17,208 nt of DNA from Clostridia bacterium (GTDB lineage Bacteria; Bacillota_A; Clostridia; Oscillospirales; CAG-272), in assembly GCA_017453335.1 (NCBI GenBank), contig JAFTKI010000032.1:1-17208 (forward strand), in the 5' to 3' direction. The number at the start of each line of letters is the position of its first letter. Within the stretch, counting starts at the first letter, position 1. Positions 1 to 7,997 of this stretch are shown piece by piece. Under the pieces are notes generated by a model. The model was not told the origin of the DNA. It did not search any database and was given only the letters and a program-made list of their open reading frames with translations. The translations under genes were made by a program, and so were the position numbers.

Positions 1-1993
1 CGGCCATTGCGTTGGTGGGAACAACAATGGTGTTGACGAACTTCTCCAGATCAGCTCTGTCGGAAGTGAATGCAGCTGCAGGAGCATCGGGAGCAGCATT
101 TGCCCACTCTGCGGGAACCTGGATCTCAACGTAAGCGTCGGAGCCTGCGTCGATAGCAGCATAGTTCAGGTCAACGATTGCCTGACCCTTCTTGATGTAG
201 GACTTATATGCAGCCTTCTTCATGTACTCGATCGCCTCATCCTTGGGCAGGATGTTAGCCAGAGAGAAGAATGCGGACTGCAGAACGGTGTTCTTAACCT
301 TGGCGTTACCGATCTGCTTAGTAGCGATGGTGGTAGAGTCGATGGTGAAGAAGCGGATGTTGTTATTTGCGATGGTAGACTTGACCTTAGCGGGGAGGTT
401 CTCCTCCAGGCCTGCCATATCCCAAGAGCAGTCAAGCAGGAAGGTACCGCCGGGCTTAACGTCGGAGATCATGTCGTACTTCTTGAGGTATGCGGAGTTG
501 TGGCAAGCAACGAAGTTTGCCTTGTTGATATAGTAAGAGGACTTGATCGGGCTGTCACCAAAGCGCAGGTGCGAAATGGTGATACCGGAGGTCTTCTTGG
601 AGTCATACTGGAAGTATGCCTGAATGTACTTATCGGTATGGTCACCGATGATCTTGATGGAGTTCTTGTTAGCACCTACGGTACCGTCGCCGCCCAGACC
701 CCAGAACTTGCAGGAGATGGTATCAGCGGAAGCGGTGTCGGGAACTGCAGTCTCCTCAAGGGAGTGACCGGTAACGTCGTCTACGATACCAATGGTAAAG
801 CCGTTCTTGGGCTCTGCCTTGTCAAGGTTTGCGTAAACAGCGAAAATGGAAGCGGGAGTGGTATCCTTGGAACCAAGACCGTAACGACCGCCAACAACCT
901 GTGCCTTAACGCCGGTTTCAGCCAGAGCTGCAACAACGTCGAGGTAGAGAGGATCACCGAGAGCGCCGGGCTCCTTGGTTCTGTCGAGAACTGCGATCTT
1001 CTTTGCGGTTGCGGGAATTGCCTCTGCGAGCTTTGCAGCAACGAAGGGACGGTACAGACGAACCTTGATCAAACCAACCTTCTCACCTGCAGCGAGCTTG
1101 TAGTCGATGACTTCCTCAATCACGTCGCAAACGGAGCCCATAGCGATGATAACCTTTTCAGCATCGGGAGCGCCGTAGTAGTTGAAGAGCTTGTAATCGG
1201 TGCCGAGCTTTGCATTGACCTTGTCCATGTACTCCTCAACGATTGCGGGGAGTGCATCGTAGTAGGGGTTGCAAGCCTCTCTGTGCTGGAAGAAGATGTC
1301 GCCGTTTTCTGCGGAGCCGCGGAGAACGGGGTGCTCAGGGTTGAGTGCGCGAGCGCGGAAGCCTGCGATGGCGTCCTTATCAACCATTTCCTCGAGATCC
1401 TTGTAGTCCCAAGCCTCGATCTTCTGAACCTCGTGAGAGGTACGGAAGCCGTCGAAGAAGTTGAGGAAAGGAACGCGGCCCTTGATGGTTGCCAGGTGAG
1501 CAACTGCACCCAGGTCCATGATCTCCTGCTGGTTGGACTCAGCCATCATAGCAAAACCGGTCTGACGGCATGCATAAACGTCGGAGTGGTCACCAAAGAT
1601 GTTGAGCGCGTGGGAAGCTACGCAACGAGCGGATACGTGGATCACGCAAGGAAGCAGCTCGCCGGCGATCTTATACATGTTGGGGATCATCAGGAGCAAG
1701 CCCTGAGAAGCGGTGTAGGTGGTGGTCAAAGCACCTGCAGCCAGGGAGCCGTGAACGGCACCTGCAGCACCGGCCTCGGATTGCATCTCCATCATCTTAA
1801 CGGTATCACCGAAGATGTTTCTTGCGGGCTCACCGAAAATGTTTTTGTCGGTAGCAGCCCAGGTGTCGGTTACTTCTGCCATGGGAGAGGAAGGAGTAAT
1901 CGGGTAGATTGCGGCAACCTCGGTGAACGCATACGATACGTGTGCGGCAGCGGTGTTACCGTCCATTGAAATTTTTCTTCTTTCAATAGCCAT
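1..1993 (-). CDS. nifJ: Pyruvate:ferredoxin (flavodoxin) oxidoreductase, 5' two thirds (3' end outside window)
   Basis: This enzyme oxidatively decarboxylates pyruvate to acetyl-CoA and CO2 and passes the electrons to ferredoxin or flavodoxin; it is cytoplasmic and central to anaerobic fermentation. My own minus-strand translation gives 664 uninterrupted codons with no stop before the left edge. Full-length homologues are about 1,170 residues, so domains I to III are visible and the iron-sulfur and thiamine diphosphate domains are off the window. Visible motifs are YPITPSSPMAE at residues 30-40, the MEMQSEAGA stretch near 69-77 and TTYTASQGLLLM near 91-102, all typical of domain I. The start is the ATG at 1993-1991, with AGGAGG 9 to 10 bases upstream. 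Codon use is strongly biased (AAG, TAC, GGT, ATC), as expected for a highly expressed gene. No frameshift was seen. Family assignment is near certain. Confidence 0.96.
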   Translation of the reverse strand, partial: MAIERRKISMDGNTAAAHVSYAFTEVAAIYPITPSSPMAEVTDTWAATDKNIFGEPARNIFGDTVKMMEMQSEAGAAGAVHGSLAAGALTTTYTASQGLLLMIPNMYKIAGELLPCVIHVSARCVASHALNIFGDHSDVYACRQTGFAMMAESNQQEIMDLGAVAHLATIKGRVPFLNFFDGFRTSHEVQKIEAWDYKDLEEMVDKDAIAGFRARALNPEHPVLRGSAENGDIFFQHREACNPYYDALPAIVEEYMDKVNAKLGTDYKLFNYYGAPDAEKVIIAMGSVCDVIEEVIDYKLAAGEKVGLIKVRLYRPFVAAKLAEAIPATAKKIAVLDRTKEPGALGDPLYLDVVAALAETGVKAQVVGGRYGLGSKDTTPASIFAVYANLDKAEPKNGFTIGIVDDVTGHSLEETAVPDTASADTISCKFWGLGGDGTVGANKNSIKIIGDHTDKYIQAYFQYDSKKTSGITISHLRFGDSPIKSSYYINKANFVACHNSAYLKKYDMISDVKPGGTFLLDCSWDMAGLEENLPAKVKSTIANNNIRFFTIDSTTIATKQIGNAKVKNTVLQSAFFSLANILPKDEAIEYMKKAAYKSYIKKGQAIVDLNYAAIDAGSDAYVEIQVPAEWANAAPDAPAAAFTSDRADLEKFVNTIVVPTNAMA

Positions 1994-2050
1994 TGGAATT
2001 TTATCCTCCTGTGAAATAGTATAAAGATGATAATTTCTATCTCACCCTAT

Positions 2051-2079
2051 ATGATAACATATTTTATAAAAAAAGTAAA
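2051..2079 (-). promoter_or_regulatory. SigA-type promoter of nifJ
   Basis: On the minus strand a TTTACT -35 (2079-2074) and a TATCAT -10 (2056-2051) are separated by exactly 17 bases. Transcription would begin near 2044, giving a leader of about 50 bases before the nifJ ATG. No Rex-like palindrome or riboswitch structure was recognised in the leader. Confidence 0.6.
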
Positions 2080-2161
2080 GAGGTTTTTAAAAAAATGTCT
2101 GAAAAATATCAAGCTTCCCACTCAGAAATATCTGCCAAGAAAAAAATCGCGCTGCGACAAA

Positions 2162-2193
2162 GGAGGCAGCTGCCGTTTGATGGCGCCGCCTCC
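2162..2193 (-). terminator. GC-rich hairpin, probable terminator of the ygjV-like operon
   Basis: Arms GGAGGCGGC and GCTGCCTCC pair with one G-U, and an inner GCC/GGC closes a short loop. The hairpin lies just past the stop of the YgjV-like gene and before the nifJ promoter. Only TTT follows directly on the minus strand, with a longer T run about 15 bases on, so it is a weak intrinsic terminator or a 3'-end stabiliser. Confidence 0.5.
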
Positions 2194-2230
2194 TGCTTTT
2201 GGTATTTCTTTTTATAGCCGGTATCGAATT

Positions 2231-2761
2231 TTAACCGTTCGTTTGACTTTGTTGCGCACATTGCCCTTTGCTTGACGTAAAAACAGAGATCAGCGAGGTC
2301 GTTACCGTCATTGCAACGCCCACGTACACAGAGATCGAATGCGCTACCGCGATATTATAGCACAGCGAGCAGCACGAGGCGACAACGGCAAGCATTTTGG
2401 TGTGCCTCGGCTCCTTCATCCAAAACGCGACCGTGGATACCGATGAGCTGAGCGCAGGCAGCAGGCTGAACGCATTTTTCCACGTCAAGCAAGCGGAGGC
2501 AGCATACAGCACAAGATACAGGACGAGCAACCATTGGTTTTTTTTATTTTTGCTCGGCGTGTGATAGAACGCGATCGATCGGCTGACGCAAAGCGCGCTG
2601 GTTGCCGCCGCCGAAAATGCAGAAAGGATCAAATAATGCGTAAACCAGCAACCGTCCTGAATGCATTTAAAGATCAACAGCTTGCTCCGTTCTTTTCGGG
2701 AATAGATGATCAGCGAGCAGCAGATCGCGCAAGCGCCGAAAATTTGTGCTACCCAAGTCAT
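2231..2761 (-). CDS. YgjV-family inner membrane protein
   Basis: A 176-residue, very hydrophobic protein with about six predicted membrane segments (roughly 1-20, 37-58, 76-93, 97-114, 121-139 and 141-161) and almost no soluble domain. The sequence resembles the bacterial YgjV family (Pfam Imp-YgjV), whose function is not established; its topology recalls the small PQ-loop/SemiSWEET sugar carriers. I place the start at the ATG 2761-2759, which overlaps the TGA of the upstream fusion gene as ATGA. The in-frame TTG 12 bases further upstream has no ribosome binding site at a usable distance. The four-base overlap implies translational coupling, so the protein probably serves the same sugar pathway. 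From memory, E. coli ygjV also lies beside hexuronate genes (uxaA, uxaC). Family call fairly sure; transport function is an inference. Confidence 0.75.
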   Translation of the reverse strand: MTWVAQIFGACAICCSLIIYSRKERSKLLIFKCIQDGCWFTHYLILSAFSAAATSALCVSRSIAFYHTPSKNKKNQWLLVLYLVLYAASACLTWKNAFSLLPALSSSVSTVAFWMKEPRHTKMLAVVASCCSLCYNIAVAHSISVYVGVAMTVTTSLISVFTSSKGQCAQQSQTNG

Positions 2762-4641
2762 ACCGTTACCCAACCCTCTGTTCCGTGTGCGCTTTCGTAC
2801 ATTTTTTCCAAAATATAGCGAGAACGGATCCCGTTCTCTGCGGTAACGATCAAAGGGTCTCCCGTCCGCAAGGCGTTTGCAAAATTATCGGCGGCCTGAT
2901 TCCATTCCTTGCGAGCGGGATACGGTGCATTCTCGCTCCATTTGCCGTCCTGCCACCAATACGTGTGATCGCCCTCGGGGCCTCCCGAGCAAAGCAGGTA
3001 CGCACCTCGATCACCGTACACCTCAAAGCGCGTATACCAGGAGGATGCAGGATAGGAGGTCGTGGAAGAAATGCGCGCAACCATACCGTCGCTAAAGCGC
3101 ATTTGTGCAATGCCGTAGTCCTCAACCTCGATTGCGTGTGTCTGTGTGGTTGCCGTGCATCTGACCGCTTGCGGCATACCGAATACCGTCAGAATACGGT
3201 CGATCTCGTGAATACCCTGATTGCTCAACGCACCGCCGCCGTCCATGCTCCACGTACCTCTCCAATGTCCGTTTTCCTTAAAATACTCTGCCGTTCGACG
3301 GATATTCAGAATCATATTGGCAGATTTCAGCTTACCGAAAAAGCCGTTTTCCACAGCTGATTTCAATTCGGTGAGCGCACCGCGAAAATGCAGATCAAAG
3401 TCGCACGCGAGCAGTAAGCCCATCTCCTTTGCGAGCTCTGCAACGCGAACACATTTTTCATACGAGACGTCCATCGGCTTTGTGACGAGCACGTGCTTAC
3501 CCGCGCGCAGGCATTGCTCGGCGATATCGCAATGCGTGCCCGTAGGGGTCACCACGTACATGACCTCCACCGTTGGATCGGAAAGAAAATCGTTGATATC
3601 GGTGCTGTAGGGCACGTGATACGTCTCACCCACGGTGCGTGCCTTTTCCCCGTTGATATCACAAACGCCGCAGAGCCTGATGCCGTTTGTTTCGGAAAGT
3701 TGCTTGCAACGGTTCTTGCCCATACCAAGGCCAACCACCACCATGCGAACGGGATCGTCTGTATACGGCCTTTCAAAGCGGAGCTTGGGGGTCAACGCCG
3801 ATTTCATGTCGCCGGGCGCGGATGCGGGAATGCTCTGTCGGATATAATCGTAGACGCGCTTGCAGGTCTCGATCCTATCCAGACCGGAGTCCTTCGGCAC
3901 GTGCGTTTCCACCGAGATCGGCATATCCTTTCCGGTAACGGCAACGCCTGCCAAAACCCGATCCCACGGAACCTTTTTATACGGAAGCTCGGGAATGGTG
4001 GAAACGCCGCGGGCTTTGACGTGAATCATGTTGGTATATTTGAGTGCCTTGGTAAAATAGTCCACGCAATCCCCTTGCGCCTCGGGAAGCAGCTCAAACA
4101 TATTGGAAACGTCCCACGCCATACCCCACTCGGGCACGTTCAACGCCTGCAAAACGCAAATGATCTCATCGGGGGTCACGCCGCAGTTTTCAAACGCGAG
4201 GATCAGCCCCGTCTCTCTCGCGCGCTTGGCAATGGGAGAAAACAGATCCAACACCTCAGACAAGGCATCGGGGCGCATGGCAAGCTCGCCGCAGGCGGGA
4301 TCGGTTTGCGCGTGCTGCCAATAAAAGAAGCTGCGTACGTAAGGCGTCCCCAAAATTTTGGAGGCGCGGATGATGCCCTCAAGCTTTTCCAGCTCCTGTG
4401 CCTGCCGCGCGCTGTCGGGAAGATGCACCTTGCAAAGAGAGGACTGAATGACACCGGGCTTGAGCCCGTATTGATCCAGCGCCGCCTTGAGCGCATACAG
4501 CTCCTCGTCAGTCTGCTTTTCAATGGGCTTGCCGTTGATCATGCCGCGAAAATCCACGTGCGTCATGCCCCACTCCTTGATGACGGGCAGGACCTCGTAA
4601 ATATCCTGATAAAATTCATCCGAGAAAATGGAAACGTACAT
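2758..4641 (-). CDS. Fusion of sugar isomerase/epimerase-type TIM barrel with Gfo/Idh/MocA dehydrogenase
   Basis: A 627-residue cytoplasmic protein with two complete enzyme-like halves. Residues 1-275 form an AP-endonuclease-2/xylose-isomerase-type TIM barrel, with metal-ligand candidates E151 (FENCG), D177 (WDVSN), H207 (IHVKA) and E245 (SVETH). A linker around 276-296 leads to a Gfo/Idh/MocA dehydrogenase: Rossmann motif VVVGLGMGK at 301-309, TKP at 387-389 in place of the usual EKP (lysine K388 kept), and GGGALSNQGIHEID at 468-481 with the expected H478 and D481. Such a pair could oxidise a sugar hydroxyl and then isomerise, epimerise or eliminate at the neighbouring carbon. Separate proteins of these two folds cooperate in inositol catabolism (IolG, IolE) and in 3-oxo-glycoside cleavage (DgpA, DgpC). 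The start ATG has AAGGAG about eight bases upstream. No stop or frameshift breaks the joint. Substrate unknown. Confidence 0.9.
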   Translation of the reverse strand: MYVSIFSDEFYQDIYEVLPVIKEWGMTHVDFRGMINGKPIEKQTDEELYALKAALDQYGLKPGVIQSSLCKVHLPDSARQAQELEKLEGIIRASKILGTPYVRSFFYWQHAQTDPACGELAMRPDALSEVLDLFSPIAKRARETGLILAFENCGVTPDEIICVLQALNVPEWGMAWDVSNMFELLPEAQGDCVDYFTKALKYTNMIHVKARGVSTIPELPYKKVPWDRVLAGVAVTGKDMPISVETHVPKDSGLDRIETCKRVYDYIRQSIPASAPGDMKSALTPKLRFERPYTDDPVRMVVVGLGMGKNRCKQLSETNGIRLCGVCDINGEKARTVGETYHVPYSTDINDFLSDPTVEVMYVVTPTGTHCDIAEQCLRAGKHVLVTKPMDVSYEKCVRVAELAKEMGLLLACDFDLHFRGALTELKSAVENGFFGKLKSANMILNIRRTAEYFKENGHWRGTWSMDGGGALSNQGIHEIDRILTVFGMPQAVRCTATTQTHAIEVEDYGIAQMRFSDGMVARISSTTSYPASSWYTRFEVYGDRGAYLLCSGGPEGDHTYWWQDGKWSENAPYPARKEWNQAADNFANALRTGDPLIVTAENGIRSRYILEKMYESAHGTEGWVTV

Positions 4642-4689
4642 GCTGTTGCTCCTTTGATAAAGATAAAAATCTCATGCATGAAAAAAATC

Positions 4690-4718
4690 TTGACAAATTC
4701 CCATGCTTGTGGTATCAT
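4690..4718 (+). promoter_or_regulatory. SigA promoter of the AraC-family regulator
   Basis: A perfect TTGACA (4690-4695), a 17-base spacer and TATCAT (4713-4718). Transcription would start near 4725, leaving a leader of about 70 bases. The related octamers CATGCATG (4673-4680) and CATGCTTG (4702-4709), 29 bases apart, flank the -35 box. They are candidate AraC-type half sites (inference). Confidence 0.75.
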
Positions 4719-4725
4719 TATAACA
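4717..4725 (-). promoter_or_regulatory. Extended -10 promoter of the fusion-enzyme operon
   Basis: On the minus strand TGTTATAAT is an extended -10 (TG-N-TATAAT). No good -35 lies 17 bases upstream, which suits an extended -10 or an activator-dependent promoter. Its -10 shares two bases (4717-4718) with the -10 of the opposing araC promoter, so RNA polymerase could not occupy both at once. Confidence 0.6.
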
Positions 4726-4794
4726 TAAAATTACTTGTATTGATAGGAATTGTTTCGCAAATAATAGTACTTTTTTAATATTGGAGAATTAGCC

Positions 4795-5646
4795 ATGGAT
4801 CATCCCATTGGACTGGATGCCGAGATCTGCACCATGCGATCCGCTCCGCCGATCCGTTTTTCGCACCGCAAAAGCATGGACGCACCCGATCGGCACGTCC
4901 TTCACTTGAACAATCACATCGAGATCTATGTTTACGTATCCGGAAATCATCAGTACATGGTAGAAAACGCCTTGTACGAACTAAAACGCGGCGATATTGT
5001 GATCATTCATCCGCGCGAGGTGCACAAGGCACTCCCTCGGGAGGCATGCTTATACGAGCGCTTTTATTTTTTGGTAGACGAACACACCTTGGACGCGATG
5101 TGTCATAATCCTCTTACGCATATTCTGAATCAGACATCGCACTTTGGAAATCGGATCTCACTTGACGAGGAGCGGCGCGAGGAGGTTTTGCGCCGCTTGT
5201 ATCAGATCGATGAGTGCTTTCGCGACGGTAAAAACGAGCAATTGATCGCATTTTGCCATTTTTTGCGCATACTGGACGAGATCGATCACCACCTCGAACA
5301 AACGTCGCCCGCAGGAAAGCCCTTGACGCAAGCACCCGCGCTGTTAAAAAGCATTTTGACCTATGTGGCAGAGCACTGTGCGCAAATTCAATCCGTTACC
5401 GAGATCTCATCGGCGTTGGGGGTATCCCCGCAGTATCTTTCAAGCTATTTCAGCAAACACGTCGGAACACCGCTGAAAACCTACGTTCAGGCAAAAAAGA
5501 TCGCCCTTGCCAAAGCGCTGCTGGATCAGGGCGCGGACGTCACACGCGCGTGCTACGAATGCGGCTTTAACGATTGCTCTTATTTTATCCGTGTTTTCAA
5601 AGCTTACGTCGGCGTCACTCCAATGGCATATAAAAAAAGGCGGTAA
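4795..5646 (+). CDS. AraC-family transcriptional regulator with N-terminal cupin domain
   Basis: A 283-residue DNA-binding regulator. Residues of about 30-95 look like a cupin-type sensor (HIEIYVYVSG, then the LKRGDIVIIHPREVH turn at 63-77). Residues of about 185-282 form the double helix-turn-helix of AraC/XylS proteins, with VTEISSALGVSPQYLSSYF at 201-219 and the typical second helix region and VGVTPMAYK ending at 272-280. GGAG lies eight bases before the ATG. The gene is divergent from the isomerase-dehydrogenase fusion with overlapping promoters, so it most likely senses a sugar-derived ligand and controls that operon. Family call is secure; ligand and target are inferred from position only. 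Confidence 0.93.
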   Translation: MDHPIGLDAEICTMRSAPPIRFSHRKSMDAPDRHVLHLNNHIEIYVYVSGNHQYMVENALYELKRGDIVIIHPREVHKALPREACLYERFYFLVDEHTLDAMCHNPLTHILNQTSHFGNRISLDEERREEVLRRLYQIDECFRDGKNEQLIAFCHFLRILDEIDHHLEQTSPAGKPLTQAPALLKSILTYVAEHCAQIQSVTEISSALGVSPQYLSSYFSKHVGTPLKTYVQAKKIALAKALLDQGADVTRACYECGFNDCSYFIRVFKAYVGVTPMAYKKRR

Positions 5647-5671
5647 CAATCCATGAAAAGGAGAAAGTAGT

Positions 5672-7012
5672 ATGAAACGTTTTTTATATGAGCACGCCAA
5701 TCTTGCCGCTGCTCTTTTATGCATCGTTTTGTTCCTGCCCTTAACGGCGGGGATCATTATCACCGTGGCAGGAGGAGAAGAAGATGCATACCAGTTTGCT
5801 TTTGTCATCGGACTTGTCCTATCGGGCGTTGGTGCTCTCCTTGCTCTGCACCCGTTCAAGCCGGTGCTCGACACACTGGACAAGCTCAGTGCTCTGCGCC
5901 ACGGCCGCGAATTTTTTGAGATCGGCGAATGCATTTCCTGCGAGGAAGCCGCAGCCCGCATTGCGGCAAACGCGCAAAAAAAACATTTTCAAACGATAGA
6001 CGTCATCGACGAAGATCCGTATGCACCGATTGCAACGTATCAAAAAAAGAAGGTCTGCTGGATGAAGGACCCCGATACGCTGGAGGAATACTCGCACACG
6101 AGCCACAATTATCTGCTTTATCGCGTTGAGGTCTTGGATCAAAAAGCGTGGGAAAAGATCGCCGAGGATGCCTCCCGTCGGATGCGAAACGTACGCGCCG
6201 AAAATCAAAAGGGAAAGAAACCGATCCTCACCGTGGCGTCGCTGTGCGTTCTGGCAGAGCAGATCGAGCCGCAAATACTGACGCACGCTTGCGAATTACA
6301 AAAATTCACGGTCTCCGAGGTGCACGTATGCCTTGCCGTTCCCGCAAAGGATCGTTGGTATGCGTTCGCACAACCGAGAACGGGTGACGCTTCCCTGTTC
6401 TCGGGCTCAACCTGCTCACGCCGTACTCTTGCCAAACTGACCTTTGGCGGCAGATTCCCCTATCGCGGCAACGAGCGCTTTACCAAGGCTTATTGGGATG
6501 CCCTGGACGAAGCCATTGACACTGATCTGGTTTTCAAGAAGAACTTGGCACAGCGCAAAAAAGCAGAGGAGGAAGGTGACGAGGAGGCGCTCCGCTTTGC
6601 AGAAATGCGCGAGGGAGAGATCCGTCGATACACCGACGAATACAACGACGAGCTCTATCTCGTCTATCACAAATATCACGTAACAGCTTCCCTCTTTATG
6701 CCACAGGAGGTAGAGGAGTTACGCGAAAAAATGGAAGAGGTGGAGGAAATACCAAACGAATCGATCCGGGATATGATCGACGACGCGGAAAGCGGGGAAA
6801 GCGAATATCAACGCATACCGATTCCTGCCGATTATCGCGGTACGATCGTGATAGACACGCCCACGGCGGCATTGGAGCCTCGTTTGAAATTCTTTGGAAA
6901 GAAGGACGTTTACGCGATCTGCGTCCTCTTGCGTGACTACCTGCAAGCCCAAGGCTTCGCGCGTGTCCTGTTTTGGGACAGCGCAGGGGATGAAGAACCA
7001 AAGGAGCTTTAA
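5672..7012 (+). CDS. Membrane-anchored protein of unknown function
   Basis: A 446-residue protein that I do not recognise. Two hydrophobic segments near residues 11-33 and 41-60 form an N-terminal hairpin anchor, followed by a soluble, charged, probably cytoplasmic part. Residues 280-375 are rich in Glu, Lys and Arg and probably helical or coiled coil (for example REKMEEVEEI at 351-360). The C-terminal 70 residues look globular, with alternating strands and helices. No nucleotide-binding or catalytic motif was seen. AAGGAG sits eight bases before the ATG. It starts 25 bases after the araC stop with no terminator between, so the two are probably co-transcribed, and a hairpin follows the stop. 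There is no sign of truncation. The link to the sugar locus is positional only. Confidence 0.8.
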   Translation: MKRFLYEHANLAAALLCIVLFLPLTAGIIITVAGGEEDAYQFAFVIGLVLSGVGALLALHPFKPVLDTLDKLSALRHGREFFEIGECISCEEAAARIAANAQKKHFQTIDVIDEDPYAPIATYQKKKVCWMKDPDTLEEYSHTSHNYLLYRVEVLDQKAWEKIAEDASRRMRNVRAENQKGKKPILTVASLCVLAEQIEPQILTHACELQKFTVSEVHVCLAVPAKDRWYAFAQPRTGDASLFSGSTCSRRTLAKLTFGGRFPYRGNERFTKAYWDALDEAIDTDLVFKKNLAQRKKAEEEGDEEALRFAEMREGEIRRYTDEYNDELYLVYHKYHVTASLFMPQEVEELREKMEEVEEIPNESIRDMIDDAESGESEYQRIPIPADYRGTIVIDTPTAALEPRLKFFGKKDVYAICVLLRDYLQAQGFARVLFWDSAGDEEPKEL

Positions 7013-7035
7013 AATTTAAGACCTCAAAAAATCAT

Positions 7036-7073
7036 GGGGTGAGTCAAATGCGTTTTTGCATTGGACTCACCCC
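7036..7073. terminator. Hairpin terminator between convergent genes (7012 and 7104)
   Basis: Arms GGGGTGAGTC and GACTCACCCC pair perfectly, an A-G mismatch follows, then AATGC/GCATT closes a six-base loop. On the minus strand T6 (7031-7026) follows after a few bases, so it terminates the VWA/DUF4349 operon well. On the plus strand there is no T run, so for the gene ending at 7012 it is probably only a transcript end-former. The core is related to the hairpin at 16254-16300. Confidence 0.75.
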
Positions 7074-7103
7074 TGTTGCTTAAGGGACTTGCGAAAGAAC
7101 CTC

Positions 7104-7982
7104 TTATTTTTTCATTCTCGCTCTGCGAACGAGGATCACGATAACAACTGCTACTGCTGCGGGGATAAGCAGGAAGGGGAATACGGCAACCAGCGCAATG
7201 GCAATTCCTTGCAGGCATTCCGCAAACGCGGTCCAACCACCCACAAAGGCATCGCCAAGGCGAGCGAGAAAATCAGGGCGCGCGTCGGGGGTGTATTCTA
7301 CCACCTCATTGATCGAAAGGTCGATGGTGGAATAGGCAACCTTGCTGTCATAGTTCTTCAACTGCGCCTGATAAACGGCAATCTCTTGCTTGATCTCGGA
7401 GAGGCGTTGTTGCAGCGTCAGCCAGAAGTTGTAATCCTCCTTGCTGTTGAGAGACTCCATCATTGCAAGCAGGGAATCGCGCTCTGCCTCCAGTTCTTCC
7501 AATACGGCTTCAATCGAGTAGTAGGTCTCACTGACGTCCTCTACGGTAGAGCTGTTGCGCGTAACGTTAAGCAGATTTCCAATCGAACCGACAAAATCTT
7601 CTGCTTTTTCTGCAGGAATGCGGATCGTGTAGTTGGCGTATCGCTCACCGCGCGTGTTGTAAGTGTGGTTGGAGATGGAATTTTGCTCCACGTAGCCGCC
7701 ATGCTCGTTGATCAACGCGAGCAGTTCGGTAAGAACGGTGTCAAATTCCTTGGTTTCGGCGTTCAGATTGTAGGTCTTGATGATCTTTCGGTTGGGGGCG
7801 GTGATGCTGTCAAGGGTAAGATCTCCGTTCTGTACGCCCATTTCGGGTTTTTCGCCGGGGAGCATTTCAATGTAGCCGTTATCAACGTCTCCCTTGTTGG
7901 CGGCTGCACTGCAAGAGGCCATGCAAAGCATCAATGCGCATAATACAAGAAATGTGAGTGAGTGAAAAAGCTTGGTTTTCAT
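7104..7982 (-). CDS. DUF4349 lipoprotein
   Basis: A 292-residue exported lipoprotein: signal peptide with lipobox MASC (C24), a low-complexity linker to about residue 65, a DUF4349 core (about 66-230) and a C-terminal membrane segment (about 257-286) ending in RRARMKK. The core contains the NEHGGYVEQNSISN stretch at 92-105, a TIRIPAEKAEDF segment at 119-130 and a long helical hairpin or coiled coil at 155-215, as is usual in this family. The function of DUF4349 proteins is unknown. GGGAG lies upstream of the ATG, and the gene starts 15 bases after the VWA gene in the same direction. With both a lipid anchor and a C-terminal helix it should bridge or tether at the membrane surface. It is last in the sigma-factor operon. 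Family call fairly sure, role unknown. Confidence 0.88.
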   Translation of the reverse strand: MKTKLFHSLTFLVLCALMLCMASCSAAANKGDVDNGYIEMLPGEKPEMGVQNGDLTLDSITAPNRKIIKTYNLNAETKEFDTVLTELLALINEHGGYVEQNSISNHTYNTRGERYANYTIRIPAEKAEDFVGSIGNLLNVTRNSSTVEDVSETYYSIEAVLEELEAERDSLLAMMESLNSKEDYNFWLTLQQRLSEIKQEIAVYQAQLKNYDSKVAYSTIDLSINEVVEYTPDARPDFLARLGDAFVGGWTAFAECLQGIAIALVAVFPFLLIPAAVAVVIVILVRRARMKK

Positions 7983-7997
7983 AGCGGTTCTCCCTTC

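Noticed and set aside
500..1969. A 489-codon open frame on the plus strand
   Set aside because: It lies entirely antisense to nifJ, whose strong codon bias leaves the opposite strand open. It has a low-complexity Val/Gly/Cys-rich translation and no ribosome binding site.
2758..4641. Possibility that the fusion gene is an artefact of a lost stop between two genes
   Set aside because: The linker around residues 276-296 reads smoothly in one frame, and no internal ribosome binding site with a good start was seen before the second domain. It is kept as one gene, with a check noted.
3493..4728. A 411-codon open frame on the plus strand
   Set aside because: It is antisense to the isomerase-dehydrogenase fusion, which has clear motifs throughout. 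Its end also runs over the divergent promoter region.
7056..7943. A 295-codon open frame on the plus strand
   Set aside because: It is a shadow of the DUF4349 gene and begins inside its terminator hairpin.
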